Source: Roseibacillus persicicus (GTDB taxonomy: Bacteria; Verrucomicrobiota; Verrucomicrobiia; Verrucomicrobiales; Akkermansiaceae). From it: DNA of 64,000 nt. The notes under the pieces were generated by a model. It did no database searches. It saw nothing but the letters and a program-made list of their open reading frames with translations, and was not told the origin of the DNA. The position numbers and the translations under genes are program-made. Position 1 is the first letter of the stretch. Each line of letters starts with the position of its first letter. Below, in pieces: positions 55,026 through 63,893 of this stretch. Location: positions 357,524 to 421,523 of the forward strand of contig NZ_BMXI01000002.1 of the NCBI RefSeq assembly GCF_014651675.1, read 5' to 3'.

Positions 55026-56678
55026 CTAGGGTCTGCCTGTTTCCCAAAGTTCGTGGATTTCCTCGTTGGTCCACGCCTTTTTGGAAATGACAAATTCATC
55101 AATGATTCCGTCCAGGTTCCGCACTTCGAACTCGGTTCCCTGGGCCCATTCCCGGTAAGGCCAGTTCCCGATGTCGGCGATACCAATGTGCAGGGGATGA
55201 ACCACTTCAATTGGTCTGGACCCGAGCTGCACCCCGTTCTGATAATGGCGCACCTGACGTTCCTCGGAATCGTAGACGAGGGCGAAGTGGACCCAATCTC
55301 CCATTCTGGTCCCGTTGGGGCGCAGGAGGTTGTGGTGGCAGTGATAATGAGTGCGAAGTTCGCGGTCGTCCTTCATCCCAATCTCCTTTCCGTAGGTTTC
55401 GGAGAAGTGGATGTGAAGCCCGTTGGTCACGGTTTGCACCAGGGTCCAGTGGATGTAGCTGGTCTGTCGGGTCTCGGGGTGGAGGAGAGAGACCTCCGTC
55501 GAGTTGATTGCGTCGAGACGAACCCAGGTGGCCAAGGTCAGGGAGTCGTACTCGCCGGGCACGTTGAGGCGAACGCGGTTGGAGGAGTTGCGAAAGGAAA
55601 GGGCACCCTTGCCCGGCCAGCGTCCCTCGGTCCATTCACATCCGACGACTGCACCGTCGGAATCGATTGGCCCCTGCAAGGCGCGGTTGCGGACCGTGCG
55701 TTCCCACGCGGAGTCTCCGGCGAAGAGATAGCCGATGAGGATGTCATCCCGAGCCATCAGCTTGCGCTGGAAATTTTGCCACTCGGCGAACCGTTGCCGG
55801 GACTTCTGGTCGAAGGCTTGTCCGGCGGGAAAGAGATCGGAACGCGCAGCGGTGGCGGTGCTTTCCCCGTTGGCGGCAATCTCGAGTCCCTCTCCGGTTT
55901 TCAGTTCGATCTCCGGGCCGTTGTGGGGTTGATAGGTGGAGTTGCCAGCTAGAATGTGAAGTTTCGCGCTGCCGTCTTCCTGGCACATGAGGCCGAATTC
56001 TCCACCGACGCCCTCCACTTGGAAGTGAGCGTTCCGGAGGATGAAGCCGCTGGCGGGAGAGGGAATGTGTCCTCGCAAGGTGCCGTATTCCACGCGGGCC
56101 ATTTTAGGAGACTTCAAGTTCAAGCGAGCCGGTCCTTCGATGGTCAGGACCGCCCCCGAGTAGAAGTCGATTTGCACAATGCCCTCATAGAGCTCGATGA
56201 TGCCCTTCCCGATCGGAGCGCCAGCTCGAATGGAAGTGCGTGAGACGGAGGAGTCGCTGCCCCAGACGGCCTCGCTGGTGTGGGAGATGACGGCGATGCC
56301 GATGAGCTCTTGTTGCGCCATTTGCTTCGGGGTGAGTCCGGCTGATTTCTCCTGAGGAGGAGAGCTTTCAATGGTCTGCAAGAAAGGGCGCAAAATTAGA
56401 ATCAGGCCGATGAGGCCGACTACAAAGAGGAGGCCCAGTAGCCAGCGCGGCGAAGTGCTGTCGGAGCCAGACAGCTGCTCGTCCCGTCCGCTCCAGGTTT
56501 TGATGGTCTCGCGCAGGGCGGCGCCGAGGTAGAGATGTTCGACCAGACGCCGGCGCTCGGCAGGGTGGTTGCGAATGATTTCGCGGATTTCCTCGGCGTC
56601 ACTTTCCTCCACCCGGTCGTCGCGCAATTTTTCCGCCAGACGGTCGACTTCTTTTTGGGAAAATTTTTCTCGGCTCAT
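55026..56678 (-). CDS. FecR-like membrane protein with C-terminal LamG/concanavalin domain
   Basis: 550 residues. N-terminal anti-sigma-like helical segment (residues 1-75, including DAEEIREIIRNHPAERRRLV), one membrane helix at about 79-100 (LLGLLFVVGLIGLILILRPF), a FecR-type periplasmic domain (TIRAGAPIGKGIIELYEG, VQIDFYSGAVLTIEGPARLN, SPKMARVEYGTLRGHIP), and a C-terminal jelly-roll (LTLATWVRLDAINSTEVSLL, GDWVHFALVYDSEERQVRHY, LDGIIDEFVISKKAWTNEE). ATG overlaps the upstream sigma factor stop by four bases. Expected to sense a signal and control that sigma factor; the LamG domain may bind a glycan. Confidence 0.85.
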   Translation of the reverse strand: MSREKFSQKEVDRLAEKLRDDRVEESDAEEIREIIRNHPAERRRLVEHLYLGAALRETIKTWSGRDEQLSGSDSTSPRWLLGLLFVVGLIGLILILRPFLQTIESSPPQEKSAGLTPKQMAQQELIGIAVISHTSEAVWGSDSSVSRTSIRAGAPIGKGIIELYEGIVQIDFYSGAVLTIEGPARLNLKSPKMARVEYGTLRGHIPSPASGFILRNAHFQVEGVGGEFGLMCQEDGSAKLHILAGNSTYQPHNGPEIELKTGEGLEIAANGESTATAARSDLFPAGQAFDQKSRQRFAEWQNFQRKLMARDDILIGYLFAGDSAWERTVRNRALQGPIDSDGAVVGCEWTEGRWPGKGALSFRNSSNRVRLNVPGEYDSLTLATWVRLDAINSTEVSLLHPETRQTSYIHWTLVQTVTNGLHIHFSETYGKEIGMKDDRELRTHYHCHHNLLRPNGTRMGDWVHFALVYDSEERQVRHYQNGVQLGSRPIEVVHPLHIGIADIGNWPYREWAQGTEFEVRNLDGIIDEFVISKKAWTNEEIHELWETGRP

Positions 56679-57259
56679 AGGGTCCCTCCCTCACTGGATT
56701 TTTGCCGGGACTCGGCACGACTTTTGATGCAGTCCAAGAGCAGACCATGCGCCTTTTCGAGTAGGAAGTAGATGGATCGTACGCTCATGCGCTGTTGCGA
56801 GGCGATTTCCTTGACTGGAGAATCCTTCTGGTAGCGGGCCCAGACGACCTGACGGCAGCGCTGGGGCAGGCGGCCGAGACAGTGGACGAGGTCGTCGCGC
56901 TGGTCTTCAACCCCGCAGGCTACTCCGGCGGCTTCGTCGGCGAGAGCCATTAGCTCGCTATCTTCCAAGGAGAGCGGGAGGCGGGCTTGCTTGCGGCGCC
57001 AGTTGAGGGTGCAGAAGCGGGCGATGCTCATTGCCCAAGCGGCAAAGTCGGTCCCCTCCTCGAACTGGTCAAACTTGCGCCAGAGGACCATGGAGACCTC
57101 CTGGAGCAAATCCTCCGATCCCTGGTGGTTGTGGGTCAGGGAGTAAACAAAGCCGTAGATGCGATGGCGGTTGGCGATCAATAGTTGGGAGAAAAGCTCT
57201 CCGCGTTCTCCTTGATTGGGGGAGGCGGCCTGTTCGTCTTTGCTGGGTGGGTTACTCAC
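56675..57259 (-). CDS. ECF sigma factor, Rhodopirellula/Verrucomicrobium type
   Basis: 194 residues. Region 2: IYGFVYSLTHNHQGSEDLLQ and FAAWAMSIARFCTLNWRRK; region 4: LGRLPQRCRQVVWARYQKDS and VRSIYFLLEKAHGLLL. This matches the sigma-70 subfamily typical of Planctomycetota and Verrucomicrobiota. Overlaps the FecR-LamG gene by ATGA, so the pair is a coupled regulatory unit. Probable regulon: exported proteins, not identified here. Confidence 0.88.
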   Translation of the reverse strand: MSNPPSKDEQAASPNQGERGELFSQLLIANRHRIYGFVYSLTHNHQGSEDLLQEVSMVLWRKFDQFEEGTDFAAWAMSIARFCTLNWRRKQARLPLSLEDSELMALADEAAGVACGVEDQRDDLVHCLGRLPQRCRQVVWARYQKDSPVKEIASQQRMSVRSIYFLLEKAHGLLLDCIKSRAESRQKSSEGGTL

Positions 57260-57341
57260 TGAAAATGGGGAGGTTGAGCCGGTGGGCGGGGGTGGGAGGA
57301 ACTCTACGGGCGGAATCCCGGTTTTTTTCCGAGGAAAATCC

Positions 57342-58094
57342 TTACTTAATCGGCGAGTAGTCGGTTGGCTGAAGGTAGACAGCCTCGACTCCGCCTTTGA
57401 CTAGGATGCGACCGCCCGCGTCTTCTTCGGATTTGGCTGCCACTTTTTTCCATTCAGGATCGGCGCGGAAGCCGTCCCAGGATTTTTTGGCTGCTTCCGC
57501 ATCCTTGTGAGCGAGGAAGTAGAGCAAGGTTTGCTCTGCCTTGTCTTGGTCGGCTAACAACTCGAAGTAACTCAAGTTGCTCATGCCGTGTTTCTGAAAG
57601 AGCTTCATGGTATGATCCCGGAAGCGTTTGTGGAGATGAGGGAGCATTCCTTCCGCAGTGGTGTAGGTGCGCATCTCGAAGAGGCGGGTGCTTTCGCTGG
57701 GGGTAAAGGCGGCGGAAAAGTCGGTTTCCTTGAGAAAGACCGAGTCGATCTTGCCAACGAGCCGACCTTCGGCAGTCGAGGCTTTGAACGCGGCTTGCCA
57801 GTCGGGATCCGACATGAAGCCTTGCCATGACTTTTCGCGGGCTTCCTTGCTCGGATAGGAGAGCAGGTAGATCAAGAGGTTCTTCTCGTTCTTCACCGGC
57901 GTCCAATAGGCGACATTGGTCATGCCGTGTTTTTCAAAGAGAGAGACAGTGTGGTCACGGAAGCGGGCGTGCAGCGCATCGAGCTTGCCTTCATTGGCGT
58001 GGTAGGTCCGGAGCTCGAATACCTTTTCCGAAGGCTCGGCGGAGAGCAGGGCGGAGCTGACGGCGACGAATAGAAGAGAGAGTCTGCGCAACAT
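57342..58094 (-). CDS. Exported protein with two tandem NIPSNAP domains
   Basis: 250 residues. Signal peptide MLRRLSLLFVAVSSALLSA. Two dimeric-alpha/beta-barrel NIPSNAP units at about 25-125 and 135-247, each with the same phrase pattern: VFELRTYHANEGKLDALHAR ... HGMTNVAYW and LFEMRTYTTAEGMLPHLHKR ... HGMSNLSYF. The two halves are clearly internal duplicates. In other bacteria NIPSNAP proteins are small soluble proteins of unclear function. Confidence 0.9.
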   Translation of the reverse strand: MLRRLSLLFVAVSSALLSAEPSEKVFELRTYHANEGKLDALHARFRDHTVSLFEKHGMTNVAYWTPVKNEKNLLIYLLSYPSKEAREKSWQGFMSDPDWQAAFKASTAEGRLVGKIDSVFLKETDFSAAFTPSESTRLFEMRTYTTAEGMLPHLHKRFRDHTMKLFQKHGMSNLSYFELLADQDKAEQTLLYFLAHKDAEAAKKSWDGFRADPEWKKVAAKSEEDAGGRILVKGGVEAVYLQPTDYSPIK

Positions 58095-58145
58095 GAGAAA
58101 GAAACTGTAAAAGGAGAGGACTGGCGAGGGCGAGGACTTTCGCGG

Positions 58146-58679
58146 TTAGATTAGTAGCATCCCGACCGCCATGGCTGCCATTCCCACGTTCTCAACCACT
58201 GCCACGGTGGAAAGGGGGACATTGAGGGCAGTTCCCATGCAGGCACAGCGAATATCCAGTCCCTTGGCGAGAGCTAGAAAGACCCCGATGGCCCCGAAAG
58301 ACATAAGAAGGATGGTTGCGAGGTAGACGGTCTGCGGTTGCCACTGTGAAAGATAGCCCAAGGCTAGAGAGAGCTCCAGAAAAGGATAAAGGAGGGCGTA
58401 TCCGCGCGCTCGGCCCGCCAGAAGATCATACTTCTGAAAGCCACCCGCGAAGCCCGGGAGGTCGAAGAGCTTCAGCATGCTGAAGGTGAGCAGAAAGATC
58501 CCCATGAAGTCGTGCATGGCTGACTGGGGTGCCCACGCGCCATAGTGCAGCTGCTTGGCTGCCGCCGCAAGCAGGGCCAACGTGATGAGGGTGAACAGGG
58601 GGATGTAGCGCCGCCAGCGCGGGGGCTGGGGCGGCTTGGTGGAGCAGCAGGAGTCTTGGCCTGCGGGAGAGCTTTTCAT
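58146..58679 (-). CDS. MauE/DoxX-like membrane protein with Cys pair
   Basis: 177 residues, four hydrophobic helices (IPLFTLITLALLAAAA, FMGIFLLTFSMLKLFDLPGF, ALLYPFLELSLALGYLSQ, VENVGMAAMAVGMLLI), with an N-terminal CCSTKPPQP and an internal RCACMGTALNVPLST. Similar MauE/DoxX-type proteins with C-C or CAC motifs are often near heavy-metal or redox-related genes; nothing nearby here confirms that. The Cys positions hint at thiol or metal chemistry. Confidence 0.65.
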   Translation of the reverse strand: MKSSPAGQDSCCSTKPPQPPRWRRYIPLFTLITLALLAAAAKQLHYGAWAPQSAMHDFMGIFLLTFSMLKLFDLPGFAGGFQKYDLLAGRARGYALLYPFLELSLALGYLSQWQPQTVYLATILLMSFGAIGVFLALAKGLDIRCACMGTALNVPLSTVAVVENVGMAAMAVGMLLI

Positions 58680-58687
58680 CTCCCAAC

Positions 58688-61669
58688 CTACATGCCCTTC
58701 AGCTCAATTCGAAAGAATTTTTCTGCTGCCAGAGAGGTGTCGATGGTGAAGCTGAGGTAGCTTTGGAAGTCGCAACCAACCCCCGGGGTGAGGGTCACGG
58801 AAGCCGGGGGGAAGTTCTCCAAATCAGTGGAAGAGGTGACCGTCAGTTTCGTGGCTCCATCGTGGAGGAGATAGGTGGGGCCAGTGGCAGTGGTATCCCA
58901 TAGCCACCAGGCGATCGGGAAGCCCATCTCCAGCATCGGAGGGGAATAACCATCGATACCAAAGCCGTGGGGATAGTGGTCTGCCTCCGTCGGATCGAAG
59001 TCGAAGACATACTCCTGCAGGTTGTTGTAGAGGTCGCCATCGTCGTTGCCTTCGTAGCTGGTGTCCAAGAGGTCGAACCAGCTGGTCCAATGAAGATATC
59101 CCGTTACGCAGGGAGGCCGGGCGGCGCTGGCAGCCACCTGTTTGTAATTGAGGGTCCCGTGGTTGATGGTATCCGCGTGGACGCAGTGGGCGATGAAGGA
59201 GTTGACCAGGTCGCTCCCGCGTAGCCACGGATTGGAGGATTGGAATTGCAGAAGGGCTCCTGCGGCGAGAGCGGCGGAGCCTGAGGTGCCGCTGAAAAGT
59301 GTGGTGCTCTTGGCGCCTCCGAATTCAGTCGCGACCGTGAGGTTCTCGCCGGGGGCCACGAGCTTGAGCTCGGCTCCCGAGTTCGACATCCCCGAGAAAG
59401 CGCCAGCCTCCGTGGATCCGCCGGTGCAGATTATGCAGGGGCGATTGGCAAACTGTGCCGGCGCGTAGTCGGCCGCCAGGGCACCATTGTTTCCCGCCGA
59501 CATCACGACGGGAAACTGGGCATCGCAACAAGCTTGCAAAGCAATTTCCAGAGCGGGCAGCTCCTCGGGAGAAGTGGGACTGATGGTGTTGGAGGCGATG
59601 AGCATGACGGCGGGAGTCAGCTCGTTGGCGATGCTGAGCCGGTCTTCCAGCGCGAGTAGAATCGCATCAATGAGCGAGGAGGCCCTCGCCGTGCCCAAGG
59701 TGGGGTAGATGTCGTAGACCTTGGTCGTGATGGGGGTGTCGGGCGCGACACCCTCGTCTGGTCCTACGACCAGTGAAAGGAGGTTGGTGCCGTGTTCCGA
59801 GGTGACGATCCCGGCGGTGTCGGAATCCGAACGAATCAATTCCCCGTAGCCTCCGTCCACAGGATCGAGAATGGTAAGTTTACTATTGCTGGCAAAGTAA
59901 TTCCCGCCGGGGTCGGAGATGGCGGTGTCGATGAGGTAAAATCTCACCGCTTGGCACATTTCGGGAAAGCTATAGCTGTAGGGAGGGCTGGCAGAGGAAT
60001 CGTTGAGTTTGGCCAAGTTGTATGGGGCGGGCGAAGTGGTGCCCGAGCGGAATAACTCAAAGTCTTCTTCCACCAGATAAAGGCCGCTGCTCTCCAGGGC
60101 GTCAATATCCTGCAAGGAGATGAAGGCCGCATAACCGACCACCCCCAAGCTCGCGCCCGTTGGTCCGATAGCGACGTTGGGATAGTTAAATTCCCGGTAA
60201 ATTTCCGCCGGGGTGGAGATTTGAGGGGTAACGCCTGGTTCGGACTGAAGCACTGCCTTCAGGTTGGCCAGGAACTGGGCTGGCGGGGTATTGTCGTTCT
60301 CCGGTTGGCGAACGATGAAGCAGGATTGGCCGGGGATTTTTTTCGTAAAAGCCGCAAAGAGTCGTCCAGGATCACCCGGCAGCGTGTGGTAGCCGAAGGT
60401 GATGTCGGAATTGCCTTGATAGTCTCCCACCAGAACTTGTTCCTCTCGTGAGTAAGCGGCCACTCCCCGACCTGTTGCATAGGCATCGCCCTGCGATTCC
60501 AGAAAGTGGTAAGGCACCCCGCCATCTCCCACGCTGAGGATTCCGGTCTCGCCCTTTCCATCGCGGGTGCGGCCTTCAAAGGTAAAGGGGCCCTCGAAGT
60601 TGACTGCGAGATGGACATTGCCCCGGGGATCATGGGCGAGGTCGGTGGAGAGCATCTTGGACACCGATCGGTCTGCCACGGCGGCGCGGGTGGACCAGAC
60701 GAGAGAACTATCGGGGCGGAGACGAACGACGTAGACCTCCTGCGCATTGGTGTTGGAGGGCTCGGCCAAACGCTTGCCTTCATAGGCGATATTCTGATTC
60801 GAGGAGGCCACCGAGAAGGAGATGTATCCTTGCTTGGAAACCCCCAGGCCGCCGGCAAGGTCGTGCGACGGGGAAGCGGTGATCTTTTCCCAAATCGGCG
60901 AGCCGTCCGGCGCTAGCGCCGACAGCCAGACATCCCGACCATCTCCGGATGAAAGCCGGGTGGAGAGAACATAACTGAACGCCTCGCCATTGGGGGCCGG
61001 CCGCGTGGCGATGTGATGATGCTCGATGGTATCGCCCTGGGCCCCGACGTCCCAGATATAGTTCCCTTCATCATCGAACTTTATGGCGAGCTTGCCCGGG
61101 CCGGTGATGTAAAAGGAATCGGCGGAATCGATGGCGACGGATTGCGGGATGACATCTCCCATTGGATAGACATCCAGCCAAGTTCCGCTCAGGAGATGAA
61201 GTTTGGCGACGAAGCCCTCAATATTGCCATTCCCTGGATTCGGGAGATAGACCCCCGTATTGTCGCCGAAGAAGACCTCCTCACGATAACTTCCGGCTAC
61301 ATAAATCAGGTTGGTGTCTTCTCCGAGGACGAGATCGTTGAATATCACATCTCCCTTGGAGTGAGCTTGTGCCGTCCATGTTGCTTTCCAACCTCCAGCT
61401 GTCAGATCGGGCGAAAAGCGGGCCACTACGCCGTCGAACTCGGACTCCGACTTCAGCCCGTTGGGCATGCCCGGCAAGGTGAGGGACTCCTGAAAAAAGC
61501 CGCAGGCATAGGCGTGTGGCACACTTGCATTCGGGCGGTTTTCCACCGCGGTGAAGGTCGCCTTGGGGGAGTCGCGGCCGGAGCTGAGCGCGAAATCCCA
61601 TTCAACAATCTCGCTGGCAGGGAGAAAAATTGTGCTAAGGGCTAGGGAAAAGAGAACTTTGCGTAGCAT
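58688..61669 (-). CDS. Large exported subtilase-family protein
   Basis: 993 residues from MLRKVLFSLALSTIFLPA (signal peptide); an in-frame extension of 61 residues upstream crosses the divergent promoter and is rejected. The mature start is close to SEIVEWDFALSSGR. Residues ~60-470 have WD-/SBBP-like repeats. The S8 subtilase part follows: Asp in LTILDPVDGGYGEL, His in TSEHGTNLLSLVV, Asn/Gly in VVMSAGNNGALAADY and Ser in LFSGTSGSAALAAG. A calcium-loop and tail module (DDGDLYNNLQEYVFDFDP) ends in FFRIELKGM. No PEP-CTERM or barrel. Likely a secreted protease. Confidence 0.85.
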   Translation of the reverse strand: MLRKVLFSLALSTIFLPASEIVEWDFALSSGRDSPKATFTAVENRPNASVPHAYACGFFQESLTLPGMPNGLKSESEFDGVVARFSPDLTAGGWKATWTAQAHSKGDVIFNDLVLGEDTNLIYVAGSYREEVFFGDNTGVYLPNPGNGNIEGFVAKLHLLSGTWLDVYPMGDVIPQSVAIDSADSFYITGPGKLAIKFDDEGNYIWDVGAQGDTIEHHHIATRPAPNGEAFSYVLSTRLSSGDGRDVWLSALAPDGSPIWEKITASPSHDLAGGLGVSKQGYISFSVASSNQNIAYEGKRLAEPSNTNAQEVYVVRLRPDSSLVWSTRAAVADRSVSKMLSTDLAHDPRGNVHLAVNFEGPFTFEGRTRDGKGETGILSVGDGGVPYHFLESQGDAYATGRGVAAYSREEQVLVGDYQGNSDITFGYHTLPGDPGRLFAAFTKKIPGQSCFIVRQPENDNTPPAQFLANLKAVLQSEPGVTPQISTPAEIYREFNYPNVAIGPTGASLGVVGYAAFISLQDIDALESSGLYLVEEDFELFRSGTTSPAPYNLAKLNDSSASPPYSYSFPEMCQAVRFYLIDTAISDPGGNYFASNSKLTILDPVDGGYGELIRSDSDTAGIVTSEHGTNLLSLVVGPDEGVAPDTPITTKVYDIYPTLGTARASSLIDAILLALEDRLSIANELTPAVMLIASNTISPTSPEELPALEIALQACCDAQFPVVMSAGNNGALAADYAPAQFANRPCIICTGGSTEAGAFSGMSNSGAELKLVAPGENLTVATEFGGAKSTTLFSGTSGSAALAAGALLQFQSSNPWLRGSDLVNSFIAHCVHADTINHGTLNYKQVAASAARPPCVTGYLHWTSWFDLLDTSYEGNDDGDLYNNLQEYVFDFDPTEADHYPHGFGIDGYSPPMLEMGFPIAWWLWDTTATGPTYLLHDGATKLTVTSSTDLENFPPASVTLTPGVGCDFQSYLSFTIDTSLAAEKFFRIELKGM

Positions 61670-61778
61670 GGGTTTGGGTGTTGTTGTGAGGAGACATCGA
61701 GTCCTTTCAACCGCTGGGCCTAGCTGCGATTTCCAGATATTTGACAATCCCTCCCGAGTTTTTCCGGTCTCAGTAAAG

Positions 61779-63557
61779 ATGGGAAAGAGGGGGGCGAAAA
61801 GTCGAAAGGTGCCGGATTCCGCTTGGGAGGTGGCGCTTTTTCGAAGGGACATCTGGCGGGATTACGCTTTCATCATCTTTGTGAAGTTTGCTCCTTTCCT
61901 CCTCCTGGGCCTCTCGGGCGCAGCATGGACCTATGGTCAGGAGGAATTTCTGCCCACGATTGAGAACTCCACGCCCTCTGGCGCCTTGCCTTTTGGAGGC
62001 AATCAGCCGGTTGCGGGAGATGACCGCGAGGTGCTGGTGCCGGCGGTTTCGACGCTGGTGCTCTCCACCTCTGACGTGACAACGCTGTTTGATGCGGGCG
62101 TCGTCCGGTTTTCCGGCGTTACGGTCGCCAATGGAGCTGAGCTGGCGTTCGAGCTCAGGTCATTTCTCAACCGGCCTCTTACCGAACAATCCCTCCTCAC
62201 GCTCACCGAGATCATCGTCAGTCATTACGAGGAGAATGACCAACCGGTGGTCGAGGTCTGGGTGCCGCCTCAGGACGAGCGCTACCCCGGCCAATTGGTG
62301 GTGCGGGTTGTGGAGGGACGCGTGGGGCAGGTTCAGCTTCGGGAGACCGTCCACTTCAACAATGCCCGCCTTTCCAGTGCCCTTCAGTTGCAAAGTGGCC
62401 AACTTTTGCGAGCCAGCGACTTGACCGAGACCACGGCCTGGCTGAGCCGCAATCCCTTTCGCAAAGCCGAACTCTTCGCGGCAGCCGGCTCCCGGGAAGG
62501 TGAGGCTGACCTCGTCTTTGCCATCGAGGAACAAAGACCTTGGCGCGCTTATGCCGCCTATGAAAATACCGGCACGAAGGCCACGGGGGAGAGCCGCTTT
62601 CTACTAGGAGGGGTGTTGGGGAATGCCTTCGAACAAGACCATATCCTCGCCTATCAGGCCACCCTGGGGGCGGATCCCGGCCAGTTCCAAGCCCATGGAT
62701 TGTCGTGGGAAATCCCCATCCACCATCGCCATGAATTTTTGCGTTTTTCGGCCAGTTGGGCCTCGGTTCATGCGGATTCCTCCACCGACTTGGGGCCGGC
62801 GGATATCGAAGGCACCTCTTGGCAAACAAGCTTGCAATACGGTCGCCAGATCCTGCTGGACGGCTGGCAAGGAGAAGTTTTCGGCGGGGTTGACTTCAAG
62901 CGCTCCGACACCTTTCTCACCTTCGGCGACTTCGTGGGACTGACTTCCGATGCCCCGGTGGAAGTCGTGCAGTTCAAGCTCGGCGGCCTGCTTCGCAAAA
63001 GCGCGGATCGTGCCGCCGGATGGAATCATCAATACCGTGCCGAGTTGGTGGCTAGCCCCGGAGGGTTGAGTGGACGCAATCACGACGACGATTTCGCCGC
63101 CTATCGTTCCGATGCCGATCCGTCCTATTTCTATCTCCGGGCCAATGGCAAGTGGTCGCGTGGCTGGCGCGATTGCACCGTATTGTTGCGAGCGGAAGCG
63201 CAACTGGCCAGCGGGGCCTTGCTTCCCAGCGAACAGCTCGGGCTGGGTGGAATGCGCACGATCCGCGGCTACCGCGAGCGCGACTACCTCGCCGACAGCG
63301 GTTGGTGGGGGAGCATCGAGGTGCGGGGACCGGCTTGGAGCACTGATCTTTTGGAAAAAGAGCTAAGCGCCCAAGCCCTCGGCTTTCTCGACCACGGCTT
63401 CACTTGGCGGGACGATGAGGATTCCGATCAGCTTCTCAGCTTTGGAGTTGGTCTACGGGCGCAGTGGGGGGCTGCTACAGTGTCTGCCGATTTTGGAATC
63501 CCCTTAACCGAAGACGCCGACCCCCGGGCCCATCTCGGCTTAACTTATCTTTGGTAA
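61779..63557 (+). CDS. TpsB-type outer-membrane transporter (two-partner secretion, FhaC/ShlB family)
   Basis: 592 residues from MGKRGAKSRKVPD, with a hydrophobic leader (YAFIIFVKFAPFLLLGLSGA). POTRA-like domains follow (FSGVTVANGAELAFELRSFL; LVVRVVEGRVGQVQLRETVH; SRNPFRKAELFAAAG), then a beta-barrel with the conserved GLGGMRTIRGYRERDYLAD motif and C-terminal strand ending LGLTYLW. Such porins export a TpsA passenger; none is visible next to it. The divergent subtilase shares its promoter region. The upstream in-frame extension overlaps the opposite gene and is rejected. Confidence 0.88.
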   Translation: MGKRGAKSRKVPDSAWEVALFRRDIWRDYAFIIFVKFAPFLLLGLSGAAWTYGQEEFLPTIENSTPSGALPFGGNQPVAGDDREVLVPAVSTLVLSTSDVTTLFDAGVVRFSGVTVANGAELAFELRSFLNRPLTEQSLLTLTEIIVSHYEENDQPVVEVWVPPQDERYPGQLVVRVVEGRVGQVQLRETVHFNNARLSSALQLQSGQLLRASDLTETTAWLSRNPFRKAELFAAAGSREGEADLVFAIEEQRPWRAYAAYENTGTKATGESRFLLGGVLGNAFEQDHILAYQATLGADPGQFQAHGLSWEIPIHHRHEFLRFSASWASVHADSSTDLGPADIEGTSWQTSLQYGRQILLDGWQGEVFGGVDFKRSDTFLTFGDFVGLTSDAPVEVVQFKLGGLLRKSADRAAGWNHQYRAELVASPGGLSGRNHDDDFAAYRSDADPSYFYLRANGKWSRGWRDCTVLLRAEAQLASGALLPSEQLGLGGMRTIRGYRERDYLADSGWWGSIEVRGPAWSTDLLEKELSAQALGFLDHGFTWRDDEDSDQLLSFGVGLRAQWGAATVSADFGIPLTEDADPRAHLGLTYLW

Positions 63558-63761
63558 CCGTGGCCATACTCCCTCGTTTCGCCGGCGGGGAGCGAGGGGC
63601 TTCATTATTCAGGTAAAGGCCCAACTTTACCGCTGCTCGACCCGCCGGGACCCCTTGGATTTCCAGAAATTCCGAACTTCCCGGCCACCTGCACAATAAA
63701 TCGAGAGAGAAGATTGACGAGGGGCGGGATATCTGATTTTCTCCCCGTCCCCTCAACAACT

Positions 63762-63852
63762 GGACCGGTGGCTGAGTGGTCGAAAGCGCTCCCCTGCTAA
63801 GGGAGTATACTCCAAAAGGGTATCGAGGGTTCGAATCCCTCCCGGTCCGCCA
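63762..63852 (+). tRNA. tRNA-Ser (anticodon GCT)
   Basis: Seven-base acceptor GGACCGG / CCGGTCC, anticodon stem CTCCC / GGGAG with loop CTGCTAA (GCT at 63796-63798), long type II variable arm ATACTC-CAAAA-GGGTAT, T-arm GAGGG-TTCGAAT-CCCTC, discriminator G and encoded CCA. The long variable arm with anticodon GCT makes this serine. Its 3' end is a classic integration site but no second copy or integrase is visible in this window. Confidence 0.97.
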
Positions 63853-63863
63853 TCTTTCTAATT

Positions 63864-63893
63864 CGCTGCAATCATCTCGATTGCAGCGTTTTT
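63864..63893 (+). terminator. Rho-independent terminator after tRNA-Ser
   Basis: Ten-base perfect stem CGCTGCAATC / GATTGCAGCG with a five-base loop ATCTC and a TTTTT tail, 11 bases after the tRNA. Very clear. Confidence 0.95.

Noticed and set aside
54150..55952. 600-residue plus-strand frame over tpiA and the FecR-LamG gene
   Set aside because: Covers two well-supported genes on the other strand and a gap; no recognisable motif.
63575..63600. CCCTCG/CGAGGG hairpin after the TpsB gene as terminator
   Set aside because: Stem is interrupted and not followed by a T-run.
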